Translations under genes and position numbers: made by a program
Shown here: piece by piece, positions 13,616 to 21,812 of the stretch
Numbering within the stretch: the stretch's first letter is position 1
Layout: each line of letters opens with the position of its first letter
The notes under the pieces: generated by a model
What the model was told of the DNA's origin: nothing
The model's input: only the letters and a program-made list of their open reading frames with translations
Databases searched by the model: none
NCBI GenBank assembly: GCA_020440285.1
Contig: JAGROK010000023.1
Coordinates: 1-35,495 of the forward strand
Origin: Chlamydiia bacterium
GTDB taxonomy: Bacteria > Chlamydiota > Chlamydiia > Chlamydiales > Simkaniaceae
Length of the DNA: 35,495 nt
Direction of reading: 5' to 3'

Positions 13616-15292
13616 TTATTTGCAAATATTGCTTTGAATCTTGAGGTAGGCTTTGTGGAATTGAATGTCTCCAAGGGGGGAAATAGAGAGATTTTTGAGA
13701 GAGGGGTTTTTCACGTAGTTGAGATGGAAGTGGTAAAGGGGGATGAGGGGCATTTCATCGACAAGTAGGTATTCGGCTTGTTCAAGGGTTTCTTCTCTTG
13801 CTTTCTTTTCTTGGTGGAGCCCCTTTTCAAGGAGGCGGGAGTAGTCTGGACTTTCCCACCCACTGTAATTGCGGTAAGCATTCTTTCCGTCAAAGCGTTC
13901 CAAAAAGCTCATAGGGTCGCAGTACTGCCCAATCCAAGACATTTGGGCAATCGAGTAATCTTGACTGCAGAGCTTAGAAAGGTGTGTCTTAAATTCTTGG
14001 GCTTGAAGCTTAACATTCAAACCGAGAGTTTCTTTCCAAAAATTTTGAAGGGTAATGGCTAAGTTTTTGTGGAGCTCAGTTGGGAAATAATTATATGTGA
14101 TTTCTGGAAATTCTTCTTTGGTGATTCCAAGCTCTAAGAGTCCTTGATGAAAATATTTGATGGCGAGCTCTTTTTGTTGATCTTCAACGAAAAGGGAGCT
14201 CCCTTTTTTCAAAATGGTAGGAACAGGTCCTGTTGCTATATCATCGAAGAGATGAAAGAGGTTTTCGGTGATCAGTTTTCGATTGATTGCATAAGAGAAA
14301 GCTTTCCGAATGTGAACGTTGTTAAATGGGAATTTTTGGACATTAAAAGTGCAGAAAGTGGTGCTGGCAATAGGGCGCTGCTTTAGGATGCCACGCTTTC
14401 GCAGGGTTGGAATGGCATCTAAGGGAAGGGTAGAAATCAAGCCCCCATTAAAATCAAGAAAGCCTTGGTCAAAAAGATTTAAAGCGGTTGCTTCATCATT
14501 GATCATTGAGATATGAATTTTCTCAAGCTTTACCTCAGCGGCATTCCAATAGTAGGGGTTTTTAAGGACAACGATTTCGTCTTCTTCCTTCCATGATGAA
14601 AGGAGGAATGGTCCACTTGATAAGGTTTCATTTGAGCGAGTGGGATGGGGCACCTGGTCTCCATTGAAAGGGACAGGGAAATAGGTGGCAAAAGAGGTCA
14701 GCTGTAAAAAGTAGGGGGTAGGACGAGCTAGGTGGACGAGGAGCGTTTTCTCGTCGATGGCTTTAACCCCAACGTCCTCTACAGGGCATTTTCCCCTCTT
14801 AGCATTTTCTCCATTTTTAATGGGAAAAAGGAGGTGGGCAGATTTAGAAGGGAACTTCGGGTCTAAGATCCGTTTCCACGAAGCCTCAAAATGATAAGCA
14901 GTCAGAGGTGTTCCATCAGACCACATACTCTCCCTTAGGTAAAAAAGGTATTTCTTTTTATCCTTAGAGATTTTTACTCGTTCCGCAAGGGCAAAAGAGA
15001 TACTTCCATCGGGTTCTAAACGGGTCAACCCTTCGTAGAGCATAAAACTCATCGTTGTTGTGATAGGATCGGTGCTGATTCGGGGATCTATGGATAGGGG
15101 ACTATAGCAAAAATTGATTCTGATTGACTGGTTTTTTTGGGATGGGGTTTTCTTGGAACACCCCCCTTGCAATAGAAGGATAGGGAGGAATAAGCGCCAA
15201 AATAAAACTGAACGTCGGGATAGGTTCACCAGAGCAATGCGGGTAAAAACCAAGCGTTGAATCACGATCAGCAGAGAAAAAAAGCACTTCAT
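13616..15292 (-). CDS. oppA: OppA-like oligopeptide-binding lipoprotein (SBP family 5)
   Basis: A peptide-binding component of an ABC importer, about 535-558 residues. The solute-binding-protein family 5 signature is clear: INFCYSPLSIDPRISTDP, MLYEGLTRLEPDG, LRESMWSDGTPLTAYHFEASW, the SSGPFLL stretch, VHIRKAFSYAINRKLI and a C-terminal ISPLGDIQFHKAYL. The lipobox LQGGC puts the modified Cys at residue 45 of the longest ORF. That is too far from ATG 15292 for a normal lipoprotein signal. A GTG at 15229 would give a standard 23-residue signal (VNLSRRSVLFWRLFLPILLLQGG), so the start is unsettled. The extra 5' part overlaps a decayed terminal repeat. No permease or ATPase partners are nearby; chlamydiae often carry several unlinked OppA copies. 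Confidence 0.88.
   Translation of the reverse strand: MKCFFSLLIVIQRLVFTRIALVNLSRRSVLFWRLFLPILLLQGGCSKKTPSQKNQSIRINFCYSPLSIDPRISTDPITTTMSFMLYEGLTRLEPDGSISFALAERVKISKDKKKYLFYLRESMWSDGTPLTAYHFEASWKRILDPKFPSKSAHLLFPIKNGENAKRGKCPVEDVGVKAIDEKTLLVHLARPTPYFLQLTSFATYFPVPFNGDQVPHPTRSNETLSSGPFLLSSWKEEDEIVVLKNPYYWNAAEVKLEKIHISMINDEATALNLFDQGFLDFNGGLISTLPLDAIPTLRKRGILKQRPIASTTFCTFNVQKFPFNNVHIRKAFSYAINRKLITENLFHLFDDIATGPVPTILKKGSSLFVEDQQKELAIKYFHQGLLELGITKEEFPEITYNYFPTELHKNLAITLQNFWKETLGLNVKLQAQEFKTHLSKLCSQDYSIAQMSWIGQYCDPMSFLERFDGKNAYRNYSGWESPDYSRLLEKGLHQEKKAREETLEQAEYLLVDEMPLIPLYHFHLNYVKNPSLKNLSISPLGDIQFHKAYLKIQSNICK
15241..15272 (+). repeat. decayed terminal repeat of the 164-bp element
   Basis: The plus-strand sequence GGGTAAAAACCAAGCGTTGA followed by ATCACGATCA matches the right end of the 164-bp element (GGGAAAAACCAAGTTTTGA then ATCATGAGCG) at about 22 of 27 positions with one inserted T. 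No other part of the element is present and no TA-bounded end is preserved. It lies inside the 5' extension of the oppA reading frame, upstream of the lipoprotein signal. The match is too long to be comfortable as chance but too short to prove ancestry. Confidence 0.45.
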
Positions 15293-15321
15293 TTTCGAAA
15301 TACTACGGGATTATCCCTATC

Positions 15322-16956
15322 TTAATCAAGAAAATCGTTGGGGTTGTAATTATAATCGTCCCAATCAGGATAATGATTGGGGCGCCTACTTTGCTCTTCC
15401 CATAGTCTACGAAGAATTTGCTCATTATGAAAGACAAACATTGTTGATAGGGCTCCCAAAAGGGAGAAACCTGCTCCAGTAAAGAAGGTGACCCTTTTTT
15501 CAAATCTAAAAACTTTCGAAGAAAGAAAAGGGGTTGAGATGATCCCAACGACTAACGCAATAGTAAGAGATATCCGCTTTTTCTGAGACTCATTAAGGTC
15601 TGAAGGGATAATTTCAGCTATGATTCGGACGGGGGCATAAGCTAGCAAAGCATAAGCTGTAGGAAATACCCCCTTTACAGCAGGGAAAGCATAGTCAAAT
15701 GCAAGGAGCACCTTGATCACTAAAAGGGTTATGGATGAAAGAGTTCCTAACGCAGTGCCCACTTGAGCCCCATCTATAACAGCGGCTTTCCAAGAGCCCA
15801 TTTCTTCAATGTATTTAGTGTAAATGGGATAAGCGTTAGAGTTGTCATCTATTGAAAAGGGCTTGACATAGTACTCAATCGATTTATTAAGTTGGTTTTG
15901 TGCCTCTTTGGTTTTTTTCTTAAGGGGGAGCTTTTTAAAAATTTCTGCACACTCCTCAGAATCTCTTCCATCCTTTTCTAATCGGTTAATCAGAGAAGAA
16001 GGATTTGGGTAGTCTTCAATAAGCTCTACAATTGCATTTAGAGAAAGTTCACTTGCTCCCGAGGATAGGTGAAGCTCATCGCTAACGAGTTTAGACTTTC
16101 TGCTCCAAAATTCTTCTTTCTGTTGGGCGGTCAAAGGGGTTCTTAGAGGGGAGAGACTTGCTTGAATTCCTGGGTTAAGCTTTTCTCTATTTTCTCTTGT
16201 TTGAAACTCCTCAGGAAGGGCCTCATAAATAGCTGCAAGAACAAGCACAGCCTCATTCGCAATGCCATAAACTCTGTTGAGAAGGTCGATAGGCTCTTTA
16301 TTTTCAATCATCTGTGCTAGCTTTTCCGGAGGGGTGTTTTCTATAGCAGCGTATAGAATCCATTCTGCGCCAAGTCCTTCTTTTTCTTGCTTCCAAAATC
16401 TTGCCCGCTTATCTTCAATAGACTCGTTGCTATGATTTCCGGTGATTAAAGCTTTTACTTTTTCAGCTGTTTGTTCTGCAGCGCGGGAAAGAGCCATTCG
16501 TAAATCGGAATTTTCAGAAGCAAGCTTTAAGAAAGTCAAGGCTGAGCCAAGGGTTCCACAGCTAATGGCCCCTTTAATCGAAATCACGTGGCTACTAAGC
16601 TGTCTAGTCATTCCTCGGATGAAAAAAGAGGTCGCAAGAAAGGGGAATATGAGATCAGCGGCAGTTAAAATCAAAAGGGTTTTATCGCTATCGCTTTTTT
16701 TGCAAATTCTTTCTCCTAAATGTTTTTTACATCTCCTGATTAGGGTAAGAGAAGAGCCTGTGAGAAACCCTGCTGAAACAGGGATTGAAATCCCTCCATC
16801 TCTTGCGAGAAAATGGATTGTAGATAGAGCCCCTTTCTTAAGATGGGGCGCTAGAAAAACGGCTCCTTTTTTTAAAGCAACCGCTCCACTCCCTATAGTC
16901 AAGCAAAAAAGTCCGATTTCAGAACTAGAAGGGGAATAAGAATCAATCCTCGGCAT
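15322..16956 (-). CDS. family B membrane-associated protein, paralogue B1
   Basis: A 544-residue protein, the most divergent of three paralogues (B2 at 16972-18516, B3 at 19366-20916). Plan: hydrophobic N-terminal region to about residue 165 with a conserved C-x8-C pair (Cys76, Cys85), a hydrophilic helical middle, and a hydrophobic C-terminal region (about 390-510). The middle holds two copies of a module of roughly 110-125 residues starting at an FW motif (RARFWKQ, then KEEFWSRK) and containing AIYEALPEEFQT. The last part has RFEKRVTFFTGAGFSLLGAL, matched by FEKRITYLTSASYSLLGG in B2. It ends in an Asp/Asn/Tyr-rich tail (WDDYNYNPNDFLD). I do not recognise the family; membrane location is inferred from hydrophobicity. 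Confidence 0.75.
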   Translation of the reverse strand: MPRIDSYSPSSSEIGLFCLTIGSGAVALKKGAVFLAPHLKKGALSTIHFLARDGGISIPVSAGFLTGSSLTLIRRCKKHLGERICKKSDSDKTLLILTAADLIFPFLATSFFIRGMTRQLSSHVISIKGAISCGTLGSALTFLKLASENSDLRMALSRAAEQTAEKVKALITGNHSNESIEDKRARFWKQEKEGLGAEWILYAAIENTPPEKLAQMIENKEPIDLLNRVYGIANEAVLVLAAIYEALPEEFQTRENREKLNPGIQASLSPLRTPLTAQQKEEFWSRKSKLVSDELHLSSGASELSLNAIVELIEDYPNPSSLINRLEKDGRDSEECAEIFKKLPLKKKTKEAQNQLNKSIEYYVKPFSIDDNSNAYPIYTKYIEEMGSWKAAVIDGAQVGTALGTLSSITLLVIKVLLAFDYAFPAVKGVFPTAYALLAYAPVRIIAEIIPSDLNESQKKRISLTIALVVGIISTPFLSSKVFRFEKRVTFFTGAGFSLLGALSTMFVFHNEQILRRLWEEQSRRPNHYPDWDDYNYNPNDFLD

Positions 16957-16971
16957 GATAGGTATGGCTTC

Positions 16972-18516
16972 CTATTGAAGGCAGTATTCGAATTCGCCAT
17001 GATCTTCCATCATTATTAATCTTCTGTTTTCATCCCTTCGACTCCAAAGATGGAAAGAAAAAAGAGCTCCCCCTAAAAGGGAATAGGAAGCGCTAGTGAG
17101 ATAGGTGATCCGTTTTTCAAATAAAAAGGTAGAAAGCTTTGGGGTAAGGACTGCGCCAGTCAAGATAGAGAAGGCTACGCCAATCTTATCCTTATGATCT
17201 GGATTGATTTTAGCCCACTGAACCCCTTGGTAGGTTACTCCCATCACGGCAGCAACCGGAAGGGTTCCTTTGATTGTAGGATAGTGTTGCTTGAGTAGTT
17301 GAAGGGTCTTTAGTGCTAAATAGGAGGCCACCGCAAGAGTTGAGGCGCCTAGTCCAGCAACTACAGAAAATGCCAGGTCTTTTTTAGAGAACTTCTTACT
17401 GGCATAACGGTTATAGAAAGGGCCTATCCCAGCATCAATTAATTTTTGCCTATTAATCGCTTCCTGAAAACGAGGTTCTAGCGACTTCCAAGCTTCATCG
17501 GTGCGAATCTCTTCAGGAAGAGATAGATAGATTTTTACAAGGAGCTCACCAGGTCTTCTACAGTATCCTTCATTCTTCCAACAAGAGTTTAATTTTCCGA
17601 TTGGATCATTTGCAGATGGGCTCAAAAAGAGTTGCGAAAACTGCTTGTCAGAGAGGTCGTGATCATCTTGAAAAAAACGCTGATTCATGTACCAAAACCG
17701 TTGAATTTCTCCTTCAGTGAGTGGAATGAGCTTTTCCACTTCCAGGCCAAGGGTCTTTTTATTTTCTGGAGTTTGCAGCTGTTCTGGTAATGCAAGGTAA
17801 ATATCCGCAATGATTTTGTTTTCTTTTTTCCCCAGGTAAAGGTCACCCTCTCCTACGTACCGAATAGAGTTGAAAGGATATCTCCTTTCAAACTGGATCA
17901 ATTGAGCTAGCTGGGATGGAGTATAGTCTTCCAAGTGGTTAATAATATAATCGTGGTCACTCTGTCGAGAAGGTTGTTCTTCCCAAAAGGCTTTCATTTG
18001 CTCACCTGTGAGGGGCCCCCCAGCTTCTAAGTGAAGCACCTCCCCTTCTTCTTCTACAGGAGGAGCACTTTTTAGATACTCGAATGAGTGGGCAAAGTCT
18101 TCCCTTTTGCGTTTCCAAACAAGGGCAAGGGAAGAAATGGCGCCAAGAGCGCTATGAGCGATCACCCCAAGTCTTGTCATAGGAGAGAGGGTAATCTTTT
18201 TTTGGATGGTGCGGATAAAAAGGGCGTTTAAAGTAAAGGGGAGAACTCCATAAAGGGCTGTTGAGATGAAAACAGCCTTTTTTCCTTGTTGTTTGTCGCA
18301 GCAGGTTTGGACTGCCAGTTTGGAACATGGGGTGTGGGCAAAGGTTGCAGCGCCTGTAAGGAGGCCAACGGAAAGGGGACCCGAGGAGATTTCTAAAAGA
18401 ACCTTTTTGGCTGAAGGGGCAATAGCAATTCCTTGCTTAACTAAAAAGCTTCCAGCACATCCTAATGCCAAAAAGGTTAAAGCTGCCGTTGCATTTTCAA
18501 CTTTATTATTAATCAT
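16972..18516 (-). CDS. family B membrane-associated protein, paralogue B2
   Basis: A 514-residue paralogue of B1 and B3. The N-terminal hydrophobic part has the C-x8-C pair (Cys64, Cys73, with an extra Cys72) between helices, then FIRTIQKKITLSPMTRLGVIAHSALGAISSLA, nearly repeated in B3 (VHKKISATPLTRLNVIAHSALSAIS). The two-copy middle module is clearest here: LTGEQMKAFW…SQLAQLIQF…DIYLALPEQLQTPENKK, then LTEGEIQRFW…KIYLSLPEEIRTDE. The C-terminal region is hydrophobic and includes LSTFLFEKRITYLTSASYSL. It lies 11 bp after C1, in the same operon. No enzymatic motif was found. The paralogy is seen directly; function is unknown. Confidence 0.78.
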   Translation of the reverse strand: MINNKVENATAALTFLALGCAGSFLVKQGIAIAPSAKKVLLEISSGPLSVGLLTGAATFAHTPCSKLAVQTCCDKQQGKKAVFISTALYGVLPFTLNALFIRTIQKKITLSPMTRLGVIAHSALGAISSLALVWKRKREDFAHSFEYLKSAPPVEEEGEVLHLEAGGPLTGEQMKAFWEEQPSRQSDHDYIINHLEDYTPSQLAQLIQFERRYPFNSIRYVGEGDLYLGKKENKIIADIYLALPEQLQTPENKKTLGLEVEKLIPLTEGEIQRFWYMNQRFFQDDHDLSDKQFSQLFLSPSANDPIGKLNSCWKNEGYCRRPGELLVKIYLSLPEEIRTDEAWKSLEPRFQEAINRQKLIDAGIGPFYNRYASKKFSKKDLAFSVVAGLGASTLAVASYLALKTLQLLKQHYPTIKGTLPVAAVMGVTYQGVQWAKINPDHKDKIGVAFSILTGAVLTPKLSTFLFEKRITYLTSASYSLLGGALFSFHLWSRRDENRRLIMMEDHGEFEYCLQ

Positions 18517-18527
18517 AAAACGGGAAC

Positions 18528-19364
18528 CTATCTTCTTTCTTTTTTTATTTTTACAAATTCACAACCTTCAGCTGCGCCATACAAAAGGGCAAACCCGCCA
18601 CTTTGAAGCTTTGTCATCGAATGATTGGAAAAAGCTTTTGCAAGAGCAGGAGCGAGAATAGTTGTTCCAACGAGAACGGAAAGGAAAGCTGCATCATACT
18701 TGTTTATGTCTAATCCTTCCTTTACTTTCTTTTTCATAGAGAGAGAGCAGGTTGCTCCAAGTGCACTATAAAAAGGACTTTTGATTGAAGGAGCATAGTG
18801 GAAGAGATGGGTTATGGGGTTCCACTTTTGGACAAAGGCTCCGAGGCTCTCTAGTGAGGGGAAGGCCCTTGTTAGATCATCCCCAACCTCTTTCAAGGTG
18901 TCCATAGCAGCAGTAATGATTTCGTACGTAGCCGATGATGCATACTCTAGGGGTTTGTGAACGATGTTGTAAATAAGGTTAAATGTTCCAATTGCGACGT
19001 AAACAACGGCTTGATAGAGATTTCTAAGGAGGCTATTTCCTGTTTCAAGAGGGTGTCTTATGCAGCTCCAACTCCACTTTGCTAAGTCAAGCCCTTTACA
19101 CGCATCCCAGATGGTTGCGGTTGGAATGTGGGTGATCACATACTTTGTCCCTTGATACCCCTGGCTTGTGATCCACTTCGTGGCATTCCACGCATGAAGA
19201 GCTCCTGCTTTAAGTACCGGGGTTCCATATTTCCCAATAGCCCAAAGTCCATTTCCTCCTAAAACGGCAGCGGTGCCGACTCCAATCGTTATGGCGGCAA
19301 AGGTTGCAGTTTCCTGCGTAAACTGCATCAACCTTTCAGGAGAAAAGTTATTCGTCCTTTCCAT
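18528..19364 (-). CDS. family C membrane-associated protein, paralogue C1
   Basis: A 278-residue protein starting MERTNNFSPERLM. The ATG at 19364 has an excellent ribosome-binding site, GAGGAGG, that lies inside the last codons of B3; the open frame extends further upstream, but that part overlaps B3 and is rejected. It shares with C2 (20920-21735) the order: hydrophobic helix (AAITIGVGTAAVLGGNGLW), KWITSQGYQGTKYVITHIPT, the hallmark WSWSCIRHPLETG, a central helical part, KWNPITHLFHYAPSIKSPFYSALGA, and a C-terminal TILAPALAKAFSNHSMTK followed by a small hydrophobic segment. No catalytic signature is recognised. The strict alternation with family B in the operon suggests the two products act together. 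Confidence 0.8.
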   Translation of the reverse strand: MERTNNFSPERLMQFTQETATFAAITIGVGTAAVLGGNGLWAIGKYGTPVLKAGALHAWNATKWITSQGYQGTKYVITHIPTATIWDACKGLDLAKWSWSCIRHPLETGNSLLRNLYQAVVYVAIGTFNLIYNIVHKPLEYASSATYEIITAAMDTLKEVGDDLTRAFPSLESLGAFVQKWNPITHLFHYAPSIKSPFYSALGATCSLSMKKKVKEGLDINKYDAAFLSVLVGTTILAPALAKAFSNHSMTKLQSGGFALLYGAAEGCEFVKIKKERR

Positions 19365-19365
19365 A

Positions 19366-20916
19366 TTAGTCCTCCTCATTTTTGTAGTAATGATTGACGG
19401 CGGCTCCCAAAAGGGTGTATCCCCCGCCGGCCATATACGATACTTGCTTTTCAAAAAATAGGCGAGAAAGGGTGGGAGTAAAAAGAGCTCCTGCAACGAC
19501 TGCAATAGCAGATGAATACTTGACTCTGTCCTCATCTTCAAATTTGTGGAAAGTAGCGCTTGTAAGGAGGTAAGCACCTGCCATTGTAGCACCTGCTGGA
19601 AGGGCGCCCCTTGCGCTAGGAAAGTGTTGATTGATCAAACTGAAAGTTTTGAGTCCAAGGGCTCCAACTCCTGCGGCTGTAGCAGAAATGGCGCCATAGG
19701 TTAAAGCCCAGCTAACGGAATCTTTCCAAGGAGGGTGAACTGTAGCCCATTCATAAAAGAGGTGGATGCCTCTCTTTTCTTCTTGAATCTTTTTTGTCTG
19801 GGCCGCCAAGCCATCATAAACAGACTCGACAAAATCACTAAGAAACCAATAAGATTTTAAAGAATGAAACGTTTCTGTTAAATGGCCGTCAGTTAGTTTT
19901 AAGTAGACTCGTGCAGCTATCAGTTGTGCAGGTTTATCGAGATGCATATTTTTGATCAGATAATCAAAGAGAACCATTGGCTCCCTTGCCTGACTATTTT
20001 CGAGCAGTAGGTACATTTGTGCCTCACTGTAATTCTGCTTTTTAGCTTTCTCCGAAAAAGCAGGCCCATAACCTAATTTATTCCCCTCAAAATTGGTGGT
20101 AAATAGTTCGTTCCAAAACGCATCGCTATTTAAAGGGGGTAAAAGCTTCTGGATTTTGTGACTTAATCCCTCTCGGCTATCAGGGGTTTGAGTCTCAGGA
20201 GGGAGCACCTCATAAGTATCTGCTAATTTTAATAGAGCAGCGTTCTCATTTTTTGAAGCATACTCAGCAGTTTCATTTAAGAAGTCGATGACGCTTTTAT
20301 CTTCTCGTTTGAATTCAATAAGCTGTAAAATCTGAGGAGGGGTGCGTCGCACTAAACGAGGAGAGAGATAACCTCCATCGCTGAATTGATCAGCTTTTTG
20401 GTGCCAAAAAAATTCAATCTCCTCTTCGCTTAAAGGCTCACCAGAGCTTGATCTTGATGCAATAGCGGACCTGATTTTTTGGATTGGAGAATCCTCATCA
20501 TTTATTAGGCTTCTCAAATAGACAAAAATAGAGATGGCACTAAGGGCGCTATGGGCAATGACATTCAGCCTGGTTAATGGGGTTGCACTTATCTTTTTAT
20601 GGACTATGCGAAGGGAGAGGAGATTTAGAAGAAAAGGGAGAGTGCCATAGACTCCTTGCTCAACCTGTAGAGCTTTTTCTCCTTCATGCTCGCTGCAAAG
20701 AGTTTTAACGGCAAGAGGGGTGCATTTGGCTGCGAGAAGAGCTCCGCCACCAGTCACGATTCCATTTGATAGAAGGCCAGACGAGAGAGCGCCTAGCGCT
20801 ATTTGTTTTGGTGAAAGGTCAAAATAAGTAAGTCCTTTTTTTGCAGCGACAACCGCGCCTCCTGCAAGAAAACAAACAGCCCCTATCGCTCCTGAAAATA
20901 CAATGTTTTCTCCCAT
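19366..20916 (-). CDS. family B membrane-associated protein, paralogue B3
   Basis: A 516-residue paralogue of B1 and B2, with the C-x8-C pair at Cys65 and Cys74 and the segment TPLTRLNVIAHSALSAIS. The first middle module is easy to see (LSEEEIEFFWHQKADQF…PPQILQLIEFKR…LADTYEVLPPETQTPDSRE). The second is more diverged (LNSDAFWNELF…AARVYLKLTDGHL). The C-terminal part has TLSRLFFEKQVSYMAGGGYTLLGAA and ends in an acidic KNEED tail that encodes the ribosome-binding site of C1. A GGAG site nine bases before the ATG lies in the last codons of C2, so translation along the operon is tightly coupled. Function unknown. Confidence 0.78.
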   Translation of the reverse strand: MGENIVFSGAIGAVCFLAGGAVVAAKKGLTYFDLSPKQIALGALSSGLLSNGIVTGGGALLAAKCTPLAVKTLCSEHEGEKALQVEQGVYGTLPFLLNLLSLRIVHKKISATPLTRLNVIAHSALSAISIFVYLRSLINDEDSPIQKIRSAIASRSSSGEPLSEEEIEFFWHQKADQFSDGGYLSPRLVRRTPPQILQLIEFKREDKSVIDFLNETAEYASKNENAALLKLADTYEVLPPETQTPDSREGLSHKIQKLLPPLNSDAFWNELFTTNFEGNKLGYGPAFSEKAKKQNYSEAQMYLLLENSQAREPMVLFDYLIKNMHLDKPAQLIAARVYLKLTDGHLTETFHSLKSYWFLSDFVESVYDGLAAQTKKIQEEKRGIHLFYEWATVHPPWKDSVSWALTYGAISATAAGVGALGLKTFSLINQHFPSARGALPAGATMAGAYLLTSATFHKFEDEDRVKYSSAIAVVAGALFTPTLSRLFFEKQVSYMAGGGYTLLGAAVNHYYKNEED

Positions 20917-20919
20917 CTT

Positions 20920-21735
20920 TTAATCTCCAAAATTTACGAATGTGCATAGAAATATTCCGTAGAAAGCTCCCCAACCAAAGGCCTCCCCTTTTGTCATAAG
21001 GTGGTTAGAAAAGCTTTTTGCGAGGGGAGGAGCAAGGAGGATCGTTCCAATTAAGAGTGTAATAAACCTAGTTACGTCATGTTTTCGGGGAAATGTATAG
21101 AAGGAGCAAGCGAGGGCCAGTGCACCATACCAGGGGTTTTTAAGGGAAGGGGCATAGTAAAAGATTAGTGAAATGGGGTTCCAATTTTGAACAAAGTGGC
21201 CAACTGGGCGGAGAAACGGGGCGACGTAAGCAGCATCTTCTCCCATCTCTTTTAAGATACTCAGGGTGCGGGTGGTAATACTAAAAGTAGCTGAGTGGAT
21301 GTGATCAATCGATTTGAGGATCACGAAGGGAACCATTTCAAAAATGAACCATCGACTATTTTGGAAAGCAATTTTCCCTGTTTCGAGGGGATGTCTGATA
21401 CAGCTCCAGCTCCATCTTCCCAAGTCTAGAAATCTATCCTTGGCCCAGACGGCGCCAGTTGGGATTTGGGTGATGGCATATTTTGTTCCTTGAAATCCTT
21501 CACGGGCAATCCACTTTGTCCCATCCCATCCCAGGCGGATCCCCTCTTTGGTAACAGAGAGGGATTTCCCCCCGACATACCAAAGGGCACTTCCTCCTAA
21601 AACGCAAGCTGCTCCCCCCACAACTGTGGCGAGTGAAAGCTTTGCACTATCAGGGATAAAGTCTAGAGGTTTCCACAGAGGAGGTTCATCTTGATCTCCA
21701 CCAAACCCGCGACGAGGACGCCAATCTGTCTCCAT
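20920..21735 (-). CDS. family C membrane-associated protein, paralogue C2
   Basis: A 271-residue paralogue of C1. The ATG at 21735 (METDWRPRRGFGG) is preceded by AAGAAGGTGAG at good spacing; a GTG nine bases upstream sits too close to that site. It has a proline/arginine-rich N-terminus, then SLATVVGGAACVLGGSALWYVG, KWIAREGFQGTKYAITQIPT, the shared WSWSCIRHPLETG, NWNPISLIFYYAPSLKNPWYGALAL and LLAPPLAKSFSNHLMTKGEAFGWG. It is the first gene of the C-B-C-B-B run, 77 bp after kinase-like A3, so the run may be read from the A4-A3 promoter or from its own. Function unknown; membrane association inferred from hydrophobic segments. Confidence 0.8.
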   Translation of the reverse strand: METDWRPRRGFGGDQDEPPLWKPLDFIPDSAKLSLATVVGGAACVLGGSALWYVGGKSLSVTKEGIRLGWDGTKWIAREGFQGTKYAITQIPTGAVWAKDRFLDLGRWSWSCIRHPLETGKIAFQNSRWFIFEMVPFVILKSIDHIHSATFSITTRTLSILKEMGEDAAYVAPFLRPVGHFVQNWNPISLIFYYAPSLKNPWYGALALACSFYTFPRKHDVTRFITLLIGTILLAPPLAKSFSNHLMTKGEAFGWGAFYGIFLCTFVNFGD

Positions 21736-21812
21736 GTTTCTCACCTTCTTAAAGGTTCTTTTATGTTGAAGAAGAGGGTATCAGAAGCTGGAATAAGATC
21801 AAAGAAAAAAGA

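Noticed and set aside
16442-16939. Plus-strand frame of 165 codons opposite B1
   Set aside because: It is antisense to the conserved N-terminal region of B1 (including the C-x8-C pair), has no ribosome-binding site, and is unlike any recognised protein.
18528-19592. Longer 354-codon version of family C gene C1
   Set aside because: The first 76 codons overlap B3 and do not resemble C2. The strong GAGGAGG site before ATG 19364 and alignment with C2 fix the shorter start.
15322-21735. Family B and C products as chlamydial inclusion membrane (Inc) proteins
   Set aside because: Inc proteins have one compact bilobed hydrophobic domain of about 40-60 residues. Here hydrophobic regions are several and far apart, so the label is not supported.
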